A stretch of DNA of 64,000 nucleotides, taken from NCBI RefSeq assembly GCF_038502225.1, contig NC_091325.1:32556956-32620955 (forward strand). Reading direction: 5' to 3'. The position numbers and the translations under genes were made by a program. The notes beneath the pieces were generated by a model. That model did no database searches and was not told where the DNA came from. It saw nothing but the letters and a program-made list of their open reading frames with translations. Every line of letters begins with the position of its first letter. The first letter of the stretch is position 1. Positions 1 to 11,680 of this stretch are shown here, piece after piece. Source of the stretch: Cherax quadricarinatus. Its lineage: Eukaryota; Arthropoda; Malacostraca; Decapoda; Parastacidae.

Positions 1-230
1 CTGGCCTCTTTACACCTCCAGTTAAACTATGGGTTCACTCTGGTCTTACCCTTTTGTACCTTCTGCCTCCCTGCAATTAGTGATCACTAGTTCCATCATT
101 TCATATTCTCTCTTTCCCTTTAGTTCTCTTTCCCACTGCACTTTATGCAGGAATCTTCTTACGCCCATGTTGTCCCTTTTTTGAAGTTTGGCTTTTCTCG
201 TCCTTCTCGTGCTGCTGCATTATCTACTGT
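1..230 (-). mobile_element. LINE-A linker fragment (unit 1, partial)
   Basis: This is the tail of the segment fully present at 4381-5169. On the minus strand it encodes the basic region between endonuclease and reverse transcriptase of a LINE, broken by stops and frameshifts. The window edge cuts it on the left. Confidence 0.6.
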
Positions 231-490
231 TAACACTACAAATACACAAATAACCCGCACATAAAAGAGAGAAGCTTACGACGACGTTTCGGTCCGACTT
301 GGACCATTGACAAAGTCACACTAAACAGAGGTGGAGTAGGACGGCTATATATAGGCAGGAAGAGGTGATGGTAGTAGTAGTAGTAGTAGTCCCCTCAAAA
401 ATTTGTCATCATGACGGCATGCATTTGTGGTCAGAGTAGTGCCTACGCTAACATTCCTATGGTGTATAAATATACCTAGTTGGATGAATC
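231..490. repeat. GTTTCG-core dispersed repeat, unit 1
   Basis: It contains the core acgacgtttcggtccgac near 288-307, followed by a short GTA-type trinucleotide run near 367-390. I know this type of core from many decapod dispersed repeats; no protein is visible. The same segment lies at 5170, 10107 and 14685. Confidence 0.6.
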
Positions 491-645
491 TTACTGTAGC
501 CACCTGGCCCAGTGGCTAATGCGTCCATCATGAGTTTTAAGAGTTGCTGATCGAGGGTTCTATTCCCACCCATGATATGGTTTCTTTTCAAACGTGTCAT
601 TACGATTTCGTGAGTCAAGATGACCGCTTTGAGGGGCTTGAACTA
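491..645 (+). mobile_element. tRNA-derived SINE head, unit 1
   Basis: An A-box-like tggcccagtggc is followed about 45 bp later by a B-box-like gggttctattcc, spaced as in RNA polymerase III promoters of tRNA-derived SINEs. The B box has drifted from the ideal ggttcgattcc. The acceptor stem does not pair, so this is not a functional tRNA gene. The right border with LINE-A is approximate. Confidence 0.6.
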
Positions 646-1353
646 GACTGCTCTCCTTATTCTCCTGGGTCCTTTGCCTTGCATACTTCTACCATTCTCT
701 AATACACTAGGTTTTAGCCTCTCTACACCTTTGGGTGAACCAAGGGATCATCCTGGCTTTCTCATTATTTCCGTTACCCTTGGGTACAAACCTCTCCTCA
801 GCTTCTTTGCACATTGTTGTCACATACAGCGTCATCTCGTTTACTGACTTCCCTGTCAGTTCTCTGTCTCACTGAAACCCATGCTGGAAATTCTCCATGC
901 CTGTGTAGTCCCCTCTCCTAAAGTTTGGCTTCATTCGTCCTGCCCTTTCTGCTTCCCTCTCCACTTCTAACTCTACTATGTATTCGAAGCTCAGAACCAC
1001 GTGTTCACTGGCCCCAAAAGGTCTTTCATACGTGATTTCCTCAATATCTGCACTACTCAAGGTGAATACTAGGTCCAGTCTTGCTGGTTTATCCTGTCCT
1101 CTCTCTCTCTGGTAGTGTCCCCTTCCATATTGGTACATGAGGTTTTCCAGTACCACCTCCATCATCTTATTCCTCCACATTTCCAGGCCCCCATGTGGCT
1201 TCAAGATTTCCCAGTCGATTTCCTTAAGATTGAAGTCACCCACAACCAGTAGCTTTGCTCTGCTTGCATGAGCCCTTCTGGCCACTTCAGCCAGTGTGTC
1301 AACCATAGCTCTGTTACTCTCATCACATTCCTGCCTTGGCCTCCTTGGAACCT
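646..1353 (-). pseudogene. LINE-A endonuclease C-terminal half and start of linker, unit 1
   Basis: A minus-strand reading frame at 869-1306 (145 codons) is the C-terminal half of an APE-type endonuclease of a non-LTR retrotransposon. GDFN lies at residues 23-26, LDLVFT around residue 78, and the usual terminal SDH appears as SEH at 100-102. The N-terminal half is missing here because an LTR was inserted at the AACCT target at 1349-1353. Downstream (below 869) the linker continues with stops (RQRTQENKE is recognisable) and is cut by the SINE. The EN would nick genomic DNA for target-primed reverse transcription. This copy is dead. Confidence 0.8.
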
Positions 1354-2166
1354 TGTGAAGGCTTACTCAGCCCTGTAACAAGTTCAGTCAGTATTACCAA
1401 GACTGGCTCCTCCTCAGGAAAATTAATGAATAGAAAAAGAAATAATAACAGACAGTGATAAACACTTTATTATTTAGAAACGGAAAATGTAAAACAATAA
1501 AACATGAAGGGGTATCCTAATTGAATGAAAAATGAAAAATGAAATGAAAAAAAATTACATTTGAACTCAATGCTAATATAGGTATACCGTGGTAATGGGG
1601 TGTCAGGTGTTGGTGACACTGCGTGTTGTTGAAATCGTAGCCTTGCTGATGTGGGGGGGGTAGCAGGTGTTGGTGACCACCACCGCCTCGTTCTTCACAG
1701 AGTGTAGCCGTGAATAATTACTTCAGATGACAGGAAAACAGGTTCGTTACCACTGCTATGATGAGGGGTTAGGTCCTGTGTTGGCTTACATAACAGGTAA
1801 GTAGATTAAACATGGGACGTCTCAGGACGTTAGTCCGTCTCCTTCTATTCTTCTCGTTGGTTGGCAGGTGACCCTCTCTGTCATTCCAAGCTGTAAAGAG
1901 AGACAGATTACCCACTGCTTAAGAAATCACTCTCCACGATAAGTACAATACCTAAAAGATGTGGTGATTATTAAAACATTTAACAGTTAAAGACTGAAAG
2001 GACTAAGTTAATTATTGGTCAAAGTGAAGCTTTTAACCAATAAGTCCACTAAAATATGATCAGGCGTGTACTTACAGTAGTGTTGGGAGCTGTGAGTCGA
2101 CTGATTTACTGTTCGACCGGAGCCCCACACGTCACCTTTCCGGGAGGGGGGGGGGGGGAAGAGGGA
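1354..2166 (-). mobile_element. LTR fragment (Gypsy-like family), unit 1
   Basis: It begins tgtgaagg right after AACCT, as do the complete LTRs at 15808 and 34203, but stops within a G-rich stretch and is joined to LINE-B sequence at about 2166. The missing part is the far end of the LTR. A poly-G run near 2148-2158 varies in length between copies. Confidence 0.75.
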
Positions 2167-2500
2167 TTTATTTTTAAGTGACTTTATGATCGCCGTGACT
2201 TCCGTGGACTCAGTAAGTACAAGATAGAAGGAATTTGGGAAATTCCAATCTAGGTAGTCCCAGGCACCATCATTGGTACGTGGGATTTTACTGGCGAGAT
2301 TAGATCCTATGTTTGAGAAGAAGTCGTTTATCTTGTTAGCTGTATCAGCGGGATGCAGTGGTGTTTCATGAGGTTAAGTTAAAACAATATTCTTGGTTTT
2401 TTTCAGTTTGTGGGTCCCCAGAATCTGGGAAAGTGTTTTCCAGGTCTTTTTATATCTCCTCTTGTGCCAGTGAATCTGCTGGAGTAGTACAGTTGTTTTT
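2167..2500 (-). mobile_element. LINE-B linker fragment, unit 1
   Basis: It matches the LINE-B stretch at about 18500-18795, the linker between endonuclease and RT on the minus strand. Stops interrupt it. The junctions on both sides are internal-deletion scars relative to the 18.4-kb block. Confidence 0.75.
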
Positions 2501-2750
2501 CAAAAAATGTTATCTATGGAAGCAAAGAAGGGAATGTATGAAAGTATAGTAGTACCAACACTCTTATATGGGTGTGAAGCTTGGGTTGTAAATGCTGCAG
2601 CGAGGAGGCGGTTGGAGGCACTGGAGATGTCCTGTCTAAGAGCAATGTCTGGTGCAAATATTATGCAGAAAATTCGGAGTGTGAAAATTAGGAGAAGGTG
2701 AGGAGTTAATAGAAGTATTAGTCAGAGGGCTGAAGAGGGTTTGTTGAGGT
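2501..2750 (+). pseudogene. RTE C-terminal fragment, unit 1
   Basis: An open stretch at 2507-2701 encodes EAKKGMYESIVVPTLLYGCE and the following region of RTE-type retrotransposons, downstream of the RT catalytic core. It equals part of the longer plus-strand RTE relics at 21058, 39459 and 52976. It is truncated at both ends. Confidence 0.85.
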
Positions 2751-3232
2751 TAGTAGTGAAGATGTGCATTTAGTAGAGAAGTGTGATTCATTGAGGAGAT
2801 GAGCGTTTAGTAGTGTGCTTTTTTAACTGAATATGTGCATTTACTAGTGAAGACGTGCGTCTCTTAGTGGAGATGTGCGTTTAGTAGTGAATATGTGCGT
2901 TTCTTAGTGAAAATGTGCGTTTAGTAGTGAAGATATGTGTTTCATATTGGGGATGTGCATTTAGTAGTGAAGATGTCTGTTTCGTAGCGGAGATGTGCAT
3001 TTAGCAGTGAATACGTGCATTTATTAGTGAAGATGTGCCTTTAGTAGAGAAGATAGGCATATACATGTGAAGGTGAGTATTTAGGATTGAAGATGTGCCT
3101 TTATTAGTGAAGATGCGCGTTTAGTAGTAAAGATGTGTGTTTAGTAGTGAAGATGTGCATTTAGTAGTGAAGATGTGCATTTAGTAGTAAAGATGTGCAT
3201 TTAGTAATGAAGATAGGCATTTATATGTGAAG
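2751..3232. repeat. 20-bp minisatellite, unit 1
   Basis: About 24 degenerate copies of gtgaagatgtgcatttagta stand head to tail, with substitutions mainly at the gcattt and tagta positions. The same array occurs at 7691, 12266, 26785 and 44945. Confidence 0.9.
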
Positions 3233-3329
3233 GGGCCGACCGTCCAATTTTTTGCGCTCTTTAAAAAAATAAAAAATTTATGGAAATTGAGTTATTCTTA
3301 TAGAAAAATAGCTTAACTCTTTGGCAACA
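3233..3329. other. AT-rich spacer between minisatellite and LINE-B end
   Basis: This is about 100 bp of AT-rich sequence (gcgctctttaaaaaaa and following) conserved in every unit and block. I see no coding or RNA feature. Confidence 0.4.
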
Positions 3330-4380
3330 CAATCAAATCAAATCAAATTAAGTTTATTCTCTATAAGGGTTACAAAGTGGGGTTTACAGGATTTGGATAT
3401 TGTGTGGTTTACATGTTATAAAATACTAATTGCATTGGGGGCCACTAGGACACCTAGCATGGCTAGGCATTTTGGGAAGACTTAGATTAATTCTCAACAT
3501 TAAATCCTTACAGATTATGGTATTAAGGCTAAGTGACTACATTATAATTTGTGAGTTTAGCAATGTGAATGTTTTTGTTTTGCACAATACAAGGTGTCTA
3601 TATTGGAGTATCATAGGTAAACTTATGACTAGTTAGGATTTATTATTTTAAGATTAAGATTAGTATTTCTTGGTTTATAGTCAGTGGGTGAGTGAGTGTA
3701 ATTGTGAACCACCAGGTGGTTATCATGTAGTTAGTTGTCGGGGTGGATCAGGGAGATAAGATGTTTTCTAACTGCAGTTTTGAAAGTGATGAATGTGTCT
3801 GCAGTTCTAGAGTTTTCAGGTAGGGTGTTCCAGATTTTAGGTCCTTTGAAATACATTGAATTTTTGTAAAGGTTTAGTTGGACACGGAGAATGTCATAGA
3901 GATGTTTGTGTCTGGTGCTATGCCTGTGGATCCTTTCACAACTATCAAGAAAGCGTTTTAGGTCAAGGCTAATATTGAAATTTAAGGTCCTGTAGATATA
4001 GATTGCACAGTAGTAAGTGTGGATGTTCTGAACAGGGAGTAGATTTAGATCTATGACGAGTGGGGGAGTGTGTTGCCAGGGATGGGGTTTAGTGATTATT
4101 CTTACTGCAGCTTTCTGTTGGGTTATTATTGGCTTTAGATGTGTTGCTGCAGTTGAACCCCAAGCACAGATAGCATAGGTTAGGTATGGATATATAAATG
4201 AATGGTATAGTGTGAGAAGGGCAGTTTGAGGCACGTAGTATCGTATCTTGGAGAGGATCCCCCACCGTTTTGGATACTTTTTTTGTTATGTGTTAGATAT
4301 GCGTGCTGAAATTTAGGTTGTTGTCAAGGTATAGGCCAAGGTATTTGCCATCATTATGTCTGGCAATTAGAGTGTTAATA
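3330..4380 (-). pseudogene. LINE-B (CR1/L2-like) 3' end and RT C-terminus, unit 1
   Basis: A minus-strand ORF at 3731-4234 (167 codons) is the C-terminal region of a CR1/L2/Rex-like reverse transcriptase: YHSFIYPYLTYAICAWGS near the start and FKGPKIWNTLPENSR near the end. The 3' UTR runs to about 3330 and finishes in tandem TTTGA pentamers (aatcaaatcaaatcaaat on the plus strand), a 3'-end style typical of this group. Upstream the frame continues to about 4380, where it is cut and joined to LINE-A. The catalytic RT core is absent. Confidence 0.8.
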
Positions 4381-5169
4381 CTGCCTTCCTGTCTCCTTTC
4401 CTAAAAATTGGAACTACATTTGCTGTCTTCCACGCCTCAGGCAACTGCCCAGTTTCGATAGTGGCACACACAATTCCTCTGTTCCCTCTCTCAAGACCCA
4501 TGGAGATATATATCTGGGCCCATCGCCTTTGAGATATTTAGTTCTCCTAGCAGTTTCTTGACTTTCTCCTTGGTTATGTGTATTCTGTCCAGCACCTGCT
4601 GGTGCAACCTACCTCCATGGTTTGCTGGAAGCATTTCTGTCTCTATTTTGAATACTTCTCTTAATCTTGTGTTAAGCTCATCACATACTTCCTGTCACTC
4701 TTCGTAAGCTCCCCTCCCTCTTTCCTCAGCCTGATTGCCTGATTTTTGACTGTTTATCGCCTAGTGTAACTGTATAACAACTTTGGTTCAGATTTAGCTT
4801 TGATGCTGTGTCATTCTTGTACAGTCTTTGCGCCTCTCTCCTTGTCCCTACATATTCTTTTCTGGTTCTTCTGCTCAACTCCTTGTTTTCTTGAGTCCTT
4901 TGCCTTCTATAGTTTTTCCATGCTGTAATACACTTTTCTCTGGCCTCTTTACACCTCCAGTTAAACTATGGGTTCACTCTGGTCTTACCCTTTTGTACCT
5001 TCTGCCTCCCTGCAATTAGTGATCACTAGTTCCATCATTTCATATTCTCTCTTTCCCTTTAGTTCTCTTTCCCACTGCACTTTATGCAGGAATCTTCTTA
5101 CGCCCATGTTGTCCCCTTTTTGAAGTTTGGCTTTTCTCGTCCTTCTCGTGCTGCTGCATTATCTACTGT
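4381..5169 (-). pseudogene. LINE-A linker and RT N-terminal edge, unit 2 phase
   Basis: Minus-strand translation in several frames gives a basic linker, seen best at 9903-10136 in the sister unit (MGVRRFLHKVQWERELKGKR), then an RT entry segment reading LPEAWKTANVVPIF. Stops and frameshifts are frequent. Its linker is related to, but distinct from, the LINE-A linker next to the endonuclease, so two subfamilies are mixed. Confidence 0.65.
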
Positions 5170-5428
5170 TAACACTACAAATACACAAATAACCCGCACA
5201 TAAAAGAGAGAAGCTTACGACGACGTTTCGGTCCGACTTGGACCATTGACAAAGTCACACTAAACAGAGGTGGAGTAGGACGGCTATATATAGGCAGGAA
5301 GAGGTGATGGTAGTAGTAGTAGTAGTAGTCCCCTCAAAAATTTGTCATCATGACGGCATGCATTTGTGGTCAGAGTAGTGCCTACGCTAACATTCCTATG
5401 GTGTATAAATATACCTAGTTGGATGAAT
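5170..5428. repeat. GTTTCG-core dispersed repeat, unit 2
   Basis: Copy of 231-490 with very few differences. Confidence 0.6.
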
Positions 5429-5584
5429 CTTACTGTAGCCACCTGGCCCAGTGGCTAATGCGTCCATCATGAGTTTTAAGAGTTGCTGATCGAGGGTTCT
5501 ATTCCCACCCATGATATGGTTTCTTTTCAAACGTGTCATTACGATTTCGTGAGTCAAGATGACCGCTTTGAGGGGGCTTGAACT
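5429..5584 (+). mobile_element. tRNA-derived SINE head, unit 2
   Basis: Copy of 491-645 with the same A-box and degraded B-box. One extra G precedes the LINE-A junction. Confidence 0.6.
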
Positions 5585-6296
5585 AGACTGCTCTCCTTAT
5601 TCTCCTGGGTCCTTTGCCTTGCATACTTCTACCATTCTCTAATACACTAGGTTTTAGCCTCTCTACACCTTTGGGTGAACCAAGGGATCATCCTGGCTTT
5701 CTCATTATTTCCGTTACCCTTGGGTACAAACCTCTCCTCAGCTTCTTTGCACATTGTTGTCACATACAGCGTCATCTCGTTTACTGACTTCCCTGTCAGT
5801 TCTCTGTCTCACTGAAACCCATGCTGGAAATTCTCCATGCCTGTGTAGTCCCCTCTCCCTAAAGTTTGGCTTCATTCTGTCCTGCCCTTTCTGCTTCCCT
5901 CTCCACTTCTAACTCTACTATGTATTCAAGCTCAGAACCACGTGTTCACTGGCCCCAAAAGGTCTTTCATACGTGATTTCCTCAATATCTGCACTACTCA
6001 AGGTGAATACTAGGTCCAGTCTTGCTGGTTTATCCTGTCCTCTCTCTCTCTGGTAGTGTCCCCTTCCATATTGGTACATGAGGTTTTCCAGTACCACCTC
6101 CATCATCTTATTCCTCCACATTTCCAGGCCCCCATGTGGCTTCAAGATTTCCAGTCGATTTCCTTAAGATTGAAGTCACCCACAACCAGTAGCCTTTGCT
6201 CTGCTTGCATGAGCCCTCTTCTGGCCACTTCAGCCAGTGTGTCAACCATAGCTCTGTTACTTCCTATCACATTCTGCCTTGGCCTCCTTGGAACCT
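5585..6296 (-). pseudogene. LINE-A endonuclease C-terminal half, unit 2
   Basis: Same segment as 646-1353. Here the frame is open only at 5918-6145 (75 codons), because single-base indels, such as one lost C near 6148, break the reading frame that stays open in units 1 and 4. Confidence 0.75.
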
Positions 6297-7106
6297 TGTG
6301 AAGGCTTACTCAGCCCTGTAACAAGTTCAGTCAGTATTACCAAGACTGGCCTCCTCCTCAGGAAAATTAATGAATAGAAAAAGAAATAATAACAGACAGT
6401 GATAAACACTTTATTATTTAGAAACGGAAAATGTAAAACAATAAAACATGAAGGGGTATCCTAATTGAATGAAAAATGAAAAATGAAATGAAAAAAAATT
6501 ACATTTGAACTCAATGCTAATATAGGTATACCGTGGTAATGGGGGTGTCAGGTGTTGGTGACACTGCGTGTTGTTGAAATCGTAGCCTTGCTGATGTGGG
6601 GGTAGCAGGTGTTGGTGACCACCACCGCCTCGTTCTTCACAGAGTGTAGCCGTGAATAATTACTTCAGATGACAGGAAAACAGGTTCGTTACAACTGCTA
6701 TGATGAGGGGTTAGGTCCTGTGTTGGCTTACATAACAGGTAAGTAGATTAAACATGGGACGTCTCAGGACGTTAGTCCGTCTCCTTCTATTCTTCTCGTT
6801 GGTTGGCAGGTGACCCTCTCTGTCATTCCAAGCTGTAAAGAGAGACAGATTACCAACTGCTTAAGAAATCACTCTCCACGATAAGTACAATACCTAAAAG
6901 ATGTGGTGATTATTAAAACATTTAACAGTTAAAGACTGAAAGGACTAAGTTAATTATTGGTCAAAGTGAAGCTTTTTAACCAATAAGTCCACTAAAATAT
7001 GATCAGGCGTGTACTTATTGTAGTGTTGGGAGCTGTGAGTCGACTGATTTACTGTTCGACCGGAGCCCCACACGTCACCTTTCCGGGAGGGGGGGGGGAA
7101 GAGGGA
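6297..7106 (-). mobile_element. LTR fragment, unit 2
   Basis: Starts tgtgaagg after AACCT and ends at the same deletion scar as in unit 1. Its poly-G tract is shorter. Confidence 0.75.
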
Positions 7107-7439
7107 TTTATTTTTAAGTGACTTTATGATCGCCGTGACTTCCGTGGACTCAGTAAGTACAAGATAGAAGGAATTTGGGAAATTCCAATCTAGGTAGTCC
7201 CAGGCACCATCATTGGTACGTGGGATTTTACTGGCGAGATTAGATCCTATGTTTGAGAAGAAGTCGTTTATCTTGTTAGCTGTATCAGTGGGATGCAGTG
7301 GTGTTTCATGAGGTTAAGTTAAAACAATATTCTTGGTTTTTTCAGTTTGTGGGTCCCCAGAATCTGGGAAAGTGTTTTCCAGTTCTTTTATATCTCCTCT
7401 TGTGCCAGTGAATCTGCTGGAGTAGTACAGTTGTTTTTC
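7107..7439 (-). mobile_element. LINE-B linker fragment, unit 2
   Basis: Copy of 2167-2500 with scattered differences. Confidence 0.7.
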
Positions 7440-7690
7440 AAAAAATGTTATCTATGGAAGCAAAGAAGGGAATGTATGAAAGTATAGTAGTACCAACACT
7501 CTTATATGGGTGTGAAGTTGGGTTGTAAATGCTGCACGAGGAGGCGGTTGGAGGCACTGGAGATGTCCTGTCTAAGAGCAATGTCTGGTGCAAATATTAT
7601 GCAGAAAATTCGGAGGTGTGGAAAAATTAGGAGAAGGTGGAGGAGTTAATAGAAGTATTAGTCAGAGGGCTGAAGAGGGTTTGTTGAGGT
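7440..7690 (+). pseudogene. RTE C-terminal fragment, unit 2
   Basis: Copy of 2501-2750, but lost bases near 7516 and 7536 and extra bases near 7618 break the frame that is open in units 1 and 3. Confidence 0.75.
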
Positions 7691-8170
7691 TAGTAGTGAA
7701 GATGTGCATTTAGTAGAGAATGTGATTCATTGAGGAGATGAGCGTTTAGTAGTGTGCTTTTTTAACTGAATATGTGCATTTACTAGTGAAGACGTGCGTC
7801 TCTTAGTGGAGAGTGTGTTTAGTAGTGAATATGTGCGTTTCTTAGTGAAAATGTGCGTTTAGTAGTGAAGATATGTGTTTCATATTGGGGATGTGCATTT
7901 AGTAGTGAAGATGTCTGTTTCATAGCGGAGATGTGCATTTAGCAGTGAATACGTGCATTTATTAGTGAAGATGTGCCTTAGTAGAGAAGATAGGCATATA
8001 CATGTGAAGGTGAGTATTTAGGATTGAAGATGTGCCTTTATTAGTGAAGATGCGCGTTTAGTAGTAAAGATGTGTGTTTAGTAGTGAAGATGTGCATTTA
8101 GTAGTGAAGATGTGCATTTAGTAGTAAAGATGTGCATTTAGTAATGAAGATAGGCATTTATATGTGAAGG
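7691..8170. repeat. 20-bp minisatellite, unit 2
   Basis: About 24 degenerate copies of gtgaagatgtgcatttagta, as at 2751. Confidence 0.85.
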
Positions 8171-8267
8171 GGGCTGACCTGTCCAATTTTTTGCGCTCTT
8201 TAAAAAAATAAAAAATTTATGGAAATTGAGTTATTCTTATAGAAAAATAGCTTAACTCTTTGGCAAC

Positions 8268-9317
8268 ACAATCAAATCAAATCAAATTAAGTTTATTCTC
8301 TATAAGGGTTACAAAGTTGGGTTTACAGGATTTGGATATTGTGTTGTTTACATGTTATAAAATACTAATTGCATTGGGGGCCACTAGGACACCTAGCATG
8401 GCTAGGCATTTTGGGAAGACTTAGATTAATTCTCAACATTAAATCCTTACAGATTATGGTATTAAGGCTAAGTGACTACATTATAATTTGTGAGTTTAGC
8501 AATGTGAATGTTTTTGTTTTTGCACAATACAAGGTGTCTATATTGGAGTATCATAGGTAAACTTACTGACTAGTTAGGATTTATTATTTTAAGATTAAGA
8601 TTAGTATTTCTTGGTTTATAGTCAGTGGGTGAGTGAGTGTAATTGTGAACCACCAGGTGGTTATCATGTAGTTAGTTGTCGGGGTGGGATCAGGGAGATA
8701 AGATGTTTTCTAACTGCAGTTTTGAAAGTGATGAATGTGTCTGCAGTTCTAGAGTTTTCAGGTAGGGTGTTCCAGATTTTAGGTCCTTTGAAATACATTG
8801 AATTTTTGTAAAGGTTTAGTTGGACACGGAGAATGTCATAGAGATGTTTGTGTCTGGTGCTATGCCTGTGGATCCTTTCACAACTATCAAGAAAGCGTTT
8901 TAGGTCAAGGCTAATATTGAAATTTAAGGTCCTGTAGATATAGATTGCACAGTAGTAAGTGTGGATGTTCTGAACAGGGAGTAGATTTAGATCTATGACG
9001 AGTGGGGAGTGGTTGCCAGGGATGGGGTTTAGTGATTATTCTTACTGCAGCTTTCTGTTGGGTTATTATTGGCTTTAGATGTGTTGCTGCAGTTGAACCT
9101 CAAGCACAGATAGCATAGGTTAGGTATGGATATATAAATGAATGGTATAGTGTGAGAAGGGCAGTTTGAGGCACGTAGTATCGTATCTTGGAGAGGATCC
9201 CCACCGTTTTGGATACTTTTTTGTTATGTGTTAGATATGCGTGCTGAAATTTAGGTTGTTGTCAAGGTATAGGCCAAGGTATTTGCCATCATTATGTCTG
9301 GCAATTAGAGTGTTAAT
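8268..9317 (-). pseudogene. LINE-B 3' end and RT C-terminus, unit 2
   Basis: Copy of 3330-4380 ending in the same TTTGA pentamers. The RT C-terminal frame is broken here by small indels (for example near 9006-9010), unlike units 1 and 3. Confidence 0.75.
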
Positions 9318-10106
9318 ACTGCCTTCCTGTCTCCTTTCCTAAAAATTGGAACTACATTTGCTGTCTTCCACGCCTCAGGCAACTGCCCAGTTTCGATAGT
9401 GGCACACACAATTCCTCTGTTCCTCTCTCAAGACCCATGGAGATATATATCTGGGCCCATCGCCTTTGAGATATTTAGTTCTCCTAGCAGTTTCTTGACT
9501 TTCTCCTTGGTTATGTGTATTCTGTCCAGCACCTGCTGGTGCAACCTACCTCCATGGTTTGCTGGAAGCATTTCTGTCTCTATTTTGAATACTTCTCTTA
9601 ATCTTGTGTTAAGCTCATCACATACTTCCTGTCACTCTTCGTAAGCTCCCCTCCCTCTTTCCTCAGCCTGATTGCCTGATTTTTGACTGTTTATCGCCTA
9701 GTGTAACTGTATAACAACTTTGGTTCAGATTTAGCTTTGATGCTGTGTCATTCTTGTACAGTCTTTGCGCCTCTCTCCTTGTCCCTACATATTCTTTTCT
9801 GGTTCTTCTGCTCAACTCCTTGTTTTCTTGAGTCCTTTGCCTTCTATAGTTTTTCCATGCTGTAATACACTTTTCTCTGGCCTCTTTACACCTCCAGTTA
9901 AACTATGGGTTCACTCTGGTCTTACCCTTTGTACCTTCTGCCTCCCTGCAATTAGTGATCACTAGTTCCATCATTTCATATTCTCTCTTTCCCTTTAGTT
10001 CTCTTTCCCACTGCACTTTATGCAGGAATCTTCTTACGCCCATGTTGTCCCCTTTTTGAAGTTTGGCTTTTCTCGTCCTTCTCTGTGCTGCTGCATTATC
10101 TACTGT
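9318..10106 (-). pseudogene. LINE-A linker and RT edge, unit 3 phase
   Basis: Copy of 4381-5169. An indel near 9930 leaves the linker open at 9903-10136 (77 codons, partly reading into the neighbouring repeat), showing WERELKGKREYEMMELV and a lysine/arginine-rich stretch. Decayed LINE linker. Confidence 0.65.
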
Positions 10107-10364
10107 TAACACTACAAATACACAAATAACCCGCACATAAAAGAGAGAAGCTTACGACGACGTTTCGGTCCGACTTGGACCATTGACAAAGTCACACTAA
10201 ACAGAGGTGGAGTAGGACGGCTATATATAGGCAGGAAGAGGTGATGGTAGTAGTAGTAGTAGTAGTCCCCTCAAAAATTTGTCATCATGACGGCATGCAT
10301 TTGTGGTCAGAGTAGTGCCTACGCTAACATTCCTATGGTATAAATATACCTAGTTGGATGAATC
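10107..10364. repeat. GTTTCG-core dispersed repeat, unit 3
   Basis: Copy of 231-490, with a 2-bp loss near 10338. Confidence 0.6.
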
Positions 10365-10518
10365 TTACTGTAGCCACCTGGCCCAGTGGCTAATGCGTCC
10401 ATCATGAGTTTTAAGAGTTGCTGATCGAGGGTTCTATTCCCACCCATGATATGGTTTCTTTTCAAACGTGTCATTACGATTTCGTGAGTCAAGATGACCG
10501 CTTTGAGGGCTTGAACTA
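10365..10518 (+). mobile_element. tRNA-derived SINE head, unit 3
   Basis: Copy of 491-645. Confidence 0.55.
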
Positions 10519-11220
10519 GACTGCTCTCCTTATTCTCCTGGGTCCTTTTGCCTTGCATACTTCTACCATTCTCTAATAACACTAGGTTTTAGCCTCTCTA
10601 CACCTTTGGGTGAACCAAGGGATCATCCTGGCTTTCTCATTATTTCCGTTACCCTTGGGTACAAACCTCTCCTCAGCTTCTTTGCACATTGTTGTCACAC
10701 AGCGTCATCTCGTTTACTGACTTCCCTGTCAGTTCTCTGTCTCACTGAAACCATGCTGGAAATTCTCCATGCCTGTGTAGTCCCCTCTCCTAAAGTTTGG
10801 CTTCATTCGTCCTGCCCTTTCTGCTTCCCTCTCCACTTCTAACTCTACTATGTATTCAAGCTCAGAACCAGTGTTCACTGGCCCCAAAGGTCTTTCATAC
10901 GTGATTTCCTCAATATCTGCACTACTCCAAGGTGAATACTAGGTCCAGTCTTGCTGGTTTATCCTGTCCTCTCTCTCTGGTAGTGTCCTTCCCATATTGG
11001 TACATGAGGTTTTCCAGTACCACCTCCATCATCTTATTCCTCCACATTTCCAGGCCCCCATGTGGCCTCAAGATTTCCCAGTCGATTTCCTTAAGATTGA
11101 AGTCACCACAACCAGTAGCTTTGCTCTGCTTGCATGAGCCCTTCTGGCCACTTCAGCCAGTGTGTCAACCATAGCTCTGTTACTCTCATCACACTTCCTG
11201 CCTTGGCCTCCTTGGAACCT
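10519..11220 (-). pseudogene. LINE-A endonuclease C-terminal half, unit 3
   Basis: Same segment as 646-1353, with many single-base indels, so no long endonuclease frame remains. AACCT at 11216-11220 precedes the LTR. Confidence 0.7.
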
Positions 11221-11680
11221 TGTGAAGGCTTACTCAGCCCTGTAACAAGTTCAGTCAGTATTACCAAGACTGGCTCCTCCTCAGAAAATTAATGAATAGA
11301 AAAAAGAAATAATAAAGAGTCAGTGATAAACACTTTATTATTTAGAAACGGAAAATGTAAAACAATAAAACATGAAGAATTATCCTAATTGAATGAAAAA
11401 TGAAAAATGAAATGAAAAAAAAATTACATTTGAACTCAATGCTAATATAGGTATACCGTGGTAATGGGGTGTCAGGTGTTAGTGACACTGCGTGTTGTTG
11501 AAATCGTAGCCTTGCTGATGTGGGGGTGGGGTAGCAGGTGTTGGTGACCACCACCGCCTCGTTCTTCACAGAGTGTAGCCGTGAATAATTACTTCAGATG
11601 ACAGGAAAACAGGTTCGTTACCACTGCTATGATGAGGGGTTAGGTCCTGTGTTGGCTTACATAACAGGTAAGTAGATTAA
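11221..11680 (-). mobile_element. LTR fragment, unit 3, with extra 355-bp deletion
   Basis: Starts tgtgaagg, but after gtagattaa it jumps directly to gatttattttt. The sequence matching 1810-2164 of unit 1 is missing. This one deletion explains why unit 3 is shorter (4578 bp). Confidence 0.85.

Noticed and set aside
491..645. Functional tRNA gene
   Set aside because: A-box and B-box are recognisable but the acceptor stem does not pair and the B box is mutated; it recurs at least six times with LINE-linked flanks, as expected for a SINE.
869..1306. Active or domesticated endonuclease gene
   Set aside because: Only the C-terminal half is present, SDH is SEH, and identical copies recur in a transposon mosaic; no start-proximal catalytic region.
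2751..3232. CRISPR-like array
   Set aside because: The 20-bp repeats are contiguous and degenerate with no unique spacers, in a eukaryotic transposon context.
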